The notes under the pieces are model-generated. The model had not been told where the DNA came from. It did no database searches and worked only from the letters and a program-made list of their open reading frames with translations. The position numbers and the translations under genes were made by a program. This document shows, in pieces, positions 60,376 to 62,625 of a stretch of DNA of 62,625 bases. Location of the stretch: NCBI RefSeq assembly GCF_917563885.1, contig NZ_CAKJTG010000026.1, positions 1-62,625 on the forward strand, read 5' to 3'. The DNA is from Pseudoneobacillus rhizosphaerae. GTDB lineage: Bacteria > Bacillota > Bacilli > Bacillales > Cytobacillaceae. The stretch's first letter is position 1, and each line of letters opens with the position of its first letter.

Positions 60376-60810
60376 ATGACAAATCAGTTGAAAGAAGCAT
60401 TGGATACTTTAAAAGAGACGGGAGTCAGAATAACTCCACAACGTCATGCCATTTTAGAGTACTTAATCAACTCCATGTCACATCCAACTGCAGATGATAT
60501 ATATAAAGCGCTTGAAGGGAAATTCCCCAACATGAGTGTTGCCACAGTGTATAACAATTTACGGGTTTTTCGCGAAGTAGGCCTTGTAAAGGAATTAACA
60601 TATGGTGATGCATCAAGTCGTTTTGATTATATTACCTCACAGCATTATCATATAATTTGTGAGGATTGTGGAAAGATTGTTGACTTTCACTATCCTGGGC
60701 TTGATGAAGTAGAACATTTGGCTTCACATGTAACAGGTTTCAAAGTAGCACACCATCGAATGGAAATTTACGGTGCGTGTCCAGACTGTTCGGCTAAGAC
60801 GGCACATTAA
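60376..60810 (+). CDS. perR: Peroxide-responsive repressor PerR
   Basis: A 144 aa Fur-family regulator sensing H2O2 by Fe-catalysed histidine oxidation. The recognition helix region is [20 protein letters not shown]. The metal-sensing residues equivalent to B. subtilis His37, Asp85, His91, His93 and Asp104 are present ([25 protein letters not shown]). The structural Zn site is the two pairs CEDC and CPDC. The ATG at 60376 follows AGAGGTG; the ATG at 60370 is too near that site. A PerR box sits on its promoter. Confidence 0.95.
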   Translation: MTNQLKEALDTLKETGVRITPQRHAILEYLINSMSHPTADDIYKALEGKFPNMSVATVYNNLRVFREVGLVKELTYGDASSRFDYITSQHYHIICEDCGKIVDFHYPGLDEVEHLASHVTGFKVAHHRMEIYGACPDCSAKTAH

Positions 60811-60811
60811 T

Positions 60812-60847
60812 AAAAGGATGGCAAAAGCCATCCTTTTATTTTTTTCG
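60812..60847. terminator. Bidirectional terminator between perR and ygzB
   Basis: AAAAGGATGGC and GCCATCCTTTT pair around AAAA, with T-runs usable for both convergent genes. Confidence 0.9.
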
Positions 60848-61180
60848 ATTATAGTTTTCGTCGAATTCTTTTCCTTCTAAACTTTGATCTAATGTAAGAG
60901 GCTCGCGGCAATACATACACATATCAACACGACCAAGCATTTTTGTATGCCTTTGACAATTTGGGCAAACGACCTGGATCGTTTTCGTAGAAAGCATCCC
61001 AATCCAAAAATAAACCACTGTACTAGCGATAATAAATAAAAGTCCCAAAATCATGAAAATAGTCATGATTAATGGTGAATTTCTGAAAAATATTCCACCA
61101 TACATGACAATAAAACCGACAAAAATTAAACCTAAGGCAAAGCTTCGAATTTTATTAATTTTACTAGAGTATTTAACCAT
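60836..61180 (-). CDS. ygzB: YgzB family membrane protein with a zinc-ribbon-like tail
   Basis: A 114 aa protein with two transmembrane helices ([40 protein letters not shown]) and a cytosolic tail with two Cys pairs, CPNCQRHTK and CMYCREPL, likely to bind zinc. It corresponds to YgzB, next to perR as in B. subtilis. Function unknown. Confidence 0.88.
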   Translation of the reverse strand: MVKYSSKINKIRSFALGLIFVGFIVMYGGIFFRNSPLIMTIFMILGLLFIIASTVVYFWIGMLSTKTIQVVCPNCQRHTKMLGRVDMCMYCREPLTLDQSLEGKEFDENYNRKK

Positions 61181-61320
61181 GAAATCGTCCTCCTAAAGAA
61201 TTACTATAACATAAGTTGAAATCTATTAAAATTGTGGATATTTAACATCATGTTAAAATTGAAAGAAGGATATTATAGGTTATTGTCGAAAATATATTTC
61301 AAGACCAAATTCATAAACGA

Positions 61321-61365
61321 AAGACCCTTCCTACAAAGGTTATTGTAAACGAGGGGCTTTTTTTA
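61321..61365 (+). terminator. Terminator-like hairpin in the ygxA leader
   Basis: AAGACCCTTC pairs (with a mismatch) with GAGGGGCTT across a 20-base loop, followed by six T. It lies only 30 bases before the ygxA start, so it may attenuate that gene. Nothing else is recognisable in 61181-61320. Confidence 0.55.
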
Positions 61366-61393
61366 CGATATATTTGAGATGGAGGCGTGGAAA

Positions 61394-62272
61394 ATGGAAC
61401 ACATTCTAAGGCCGATTTATCAAGAAAGAGCTAGTCATCCAAGTACACTAGGTGTTTTGATGGTTGAGAAAGGGCTTAAAGCAAATATAAACACCGATAC
61501 ATATGATGTAATCCTGTTAATAATCCAAAAAGATATCGAACAACCCTGGTTCGTAAAACATTACACATATGATGAAAATAAAAAGGCTGCCCTACACATC
61601 GTTTCGGAGAGCCAATTAAAGGAATGGATATTACTCGGTTCTAACCGCAAAATATTCGAATGGCTCTTAAATGGGAAAGTTCTATTTGATCGAAATGAAT
61701 ATATGGAAAATCTTAAAACTGAATTAAGAGAATTCCCCTTCTATGGAAGAAAGCTGAAGATGGGATTGGAGTTTGCGAAACTAATCAGAAGATATGTAGA
61801 CGGAAAGACTTTTTTTGAAAATAATCAATCGTTAGATGCTTTTAACCATGTTGTGCACTCACTACACCACTTAGCCAGGTTGGCAGTAATAGAAAATGGA
61901 TTTCATCCAGAGGTAACCGTTTGGCAACAGGTCAAACAAATTGAACCAGAAATTTTTAAGCTTTACGAAGAACTTGTTAACAGTCTGGAGTCACTGGATA
62001 AACGGTTGGAACTACTCTTCCTTGCGAGCGAATTTATGATTCACTCAAGAACAGTAATTGGTATTTCACATTTAATTGATATACTTTCTACTAAAGAATA
62101 TTGGTCCTTCCAAGAAATGTTGGAGCATTCAGAATTAGCCCCTTATTCAGTTGATTTAGAAGTACTGTTAGAATATTTAATTGATAAGAACTTTCTCCGA
62201 GTAGTTAGTATGGAAACAAAGGGACTTGGTGTTTATCACCGTTACTACAAGGTGAAGGAAAAGTTATTTTAA
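61394..62272 (+). CDS. ygxA: YgxA nucleotidyltransferase-like protein
   Basis: A 292 aa protein of the YgxA family, placed just before an rRNA operon as in B. subtilis. The N-terminal half (MEHILRPIYQERASHPSTLG, VILLIIQKDIEQPWFVKHYT) resembles a degenerate nucleotidyltransferase fold, and the rest is helical, ending in a winged-helix-like segment (LEVLLEYLIDKNFLRVVS). The ATG at 61394 follows GGAGGCG; the ATG at 61379 precedes it. Function unknown. Confidence 0.88.
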   Translation: MEHILRPIYQERASHPSTLGVLMVEKGLKANINTDTYDVILLIIQKDIEQPWFVKHYTYDENKKAALHIVSESQLKEWILLGSNRKIFEWLLNGKVLFDRNEYMENLKTELREFPFYGRKLKMGLEFAKLIRRYVDGKTFFENNQSLDAFNHVVHSLHHLARLAVIENGFHPEVTVWQQVKQIEPEIFKLYEELVNSLESLDKRLELLFLASEFMIHSRTVIGISHLIDILSTKEYWSFQEMLEHSELAPYSVDLEVLLEYLIDKNFLRVVSMETKGLGVYHRYYKVKEKLF

Positions 62273-62289
62273 AAAAATGATAAATACTA

Positions 62290-62318
62290 TTGACCTTTAT
62301 TAAAATCCTTGTTATATT
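62290..62318 (+). promoter_or_regulatory. rRNA operon promoter P1
   Basis: TTGACC at 62290-62295 and TATATT at 62313-62318 with a 17-base spacer. Confidence 0.85.
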
Positions 62319-62386
62319 TATATCCGTCGCTGCGACATGCTTGCTAAAAGTTATCGCGGTTGACGGAAATAACTATAGAAAAGATG

Positions 62387-62415
62387 TTGACATTAAAAAC
62401 TCAGCATGCTATATT
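62387..62415 (+). promoter_or_regulatory. rRNA operon promoter P2
   Basis: Consensus TTGACA at 62387-62392 and TATATT at 62410-62415, spaced exactly 17. Tandem P1/P2 promoters about 100 bases apart are usual for Bacillus rRNA operons. Confidence 0.9.
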
Positions 62416-62423
62416 ATGAAAGT

Positions 62424-62459
62424 CGCTTATCGGCGACAAACGAAATTGTTCTTTGAAAA
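62424..62459 (+). promoter_or_regulatory. rRNA leader hairpin and boxA antitermination site
   Basis: GTCGC pairs with GCGAC around TTATCG (62424-62439). It is followed by GTTCTTTGAAAAC (about 62448-62460), which matches boxA, the Nus-factor site that protects rRNA transcripts from termination. Confidence 0.75.
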
Positions 62460-62552
62460 CTAAACAACCAAACAATAACAAATCAAGTGAAAACTTTCTT
62501 TTTTAGGAAGTTGGAACTAAGCCAGAGTAAACTTTATGAGCTAATCAAACAC

Positions 62553-62625
62553 TTTATTGGAGAGTTTGATCCTGGCTCAGGACGAACGCTGGCGGCGTGC
62601 CTAATACATGCAAGTCGAGCGAATC
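62553..62625 (+). rRNA. 16S rRNA gene, 5' end (runs past the window)
   Basis: The mature start TTTATTGGAGAGTTTGATCC begins at 62553 and continues with CTGGCTCAGGACGAACGCTG and GCGGCGTGCCTAATACATGC, the universal 5' region of bacterial 16S. Only the first 73 bases are in the window. It is transcribed from P1/P2 and corresponds in position to the operon after ygxA in B. subtilis. Confidence 0.98.

Noticed and set aside
62360-62379. A third rRNA promoter using TTGACG at 62360
   Set aside because: No -10 sequence lies at 16-18 bases from it; TATAGA is only eight bases away.

Overview
The window is a low-GC, endospore-forming Bacillaceae chromosome, probably Bacillus or a close relative. It carries two spore-protein genes (sspK and the gamma-type sspE), a Spo0M relative, FosB, a BstA-type thiol transferase and typical Bacillus small genes (yfhD, yfhE, yfhH, yfhJ, yfhS, ygaB, ygzB). 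From about 37.3 kb to the end the gene order matches my recollection of the B. subtilis yfhD-yfhE-yfhF-recX-yfhH / sspK / yfhJ / yfhP-mutY-yfhS-fabL-sspE-ygaB-ygaC-ygaD-ygaE-gsaB-bcp-perR-ygzB-ygxA-rRNA operon segment, with a few insertions. The last 73 bases are the start of a 16S rRNA gene.

Layout: 0-9.8 kb holds pepT, a MazG-like protein, an orphan pair of Opp-type permeases, a polysaccharide deacetylase, two TauE/SafE (TSUP) paralogues and a cation/proton antiporter behind an attenuator-like leader. 10-23 kb is an accessory stretch of small detoxification and resistance-type enzymes: S51 peptidase, Nudix, nucleotidyltransferase, three GNAT/deaminase-type genes, fosB, EamA exporter, monooxygenase and an SDR/acyl-CoA ligase pair. 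23-31.3 kb has YitT, an RraB-domain protein, YndM, a second MraY-like transferase, BstA, a signal peptidase and a three-gene haem-dependent N-demethylase operon. 31.3-33 kb is a yybP-ykoY (Mn2+) riboswitch followed by an FbpB-like small basic protein, a half-length Spo0M and a TerC exporter. 33-37 kb holds a small kinase, a CNNM transporter and two exported proteins, then a compact cluster of DnaA-box-like 9-mers. 37.3-62.6 kb is the conserved yfh/yga block, with a large stand-alone glutamate synthase and a secreted Ig-like protein inserted.

The most unusual content is non-coding. Three loci (1-192, 8366-9035, 57911-58373) belong to one family of intergenic elements. Their ends are homologous inverted sequences that each abut a hairpin with a changing stem, and the two complete copies hold four small dyads at identical 51/61/51-bp spacing. 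Three other intergenic tandem arrays with unrelated sequences (11.4, 22.8 and 45.8 kb) have a 51 or 52 bp period, and their units also contain dyads. Further points are a riboswitch whose two terminators look mutually coupled, a DnaA-box cluster at 36.9-37.1 kb, and a folded ribosome-binding region before the large glutamate synthase.

All identifications come from reading the sequence and from remembered family features; no database search or folding program was run.
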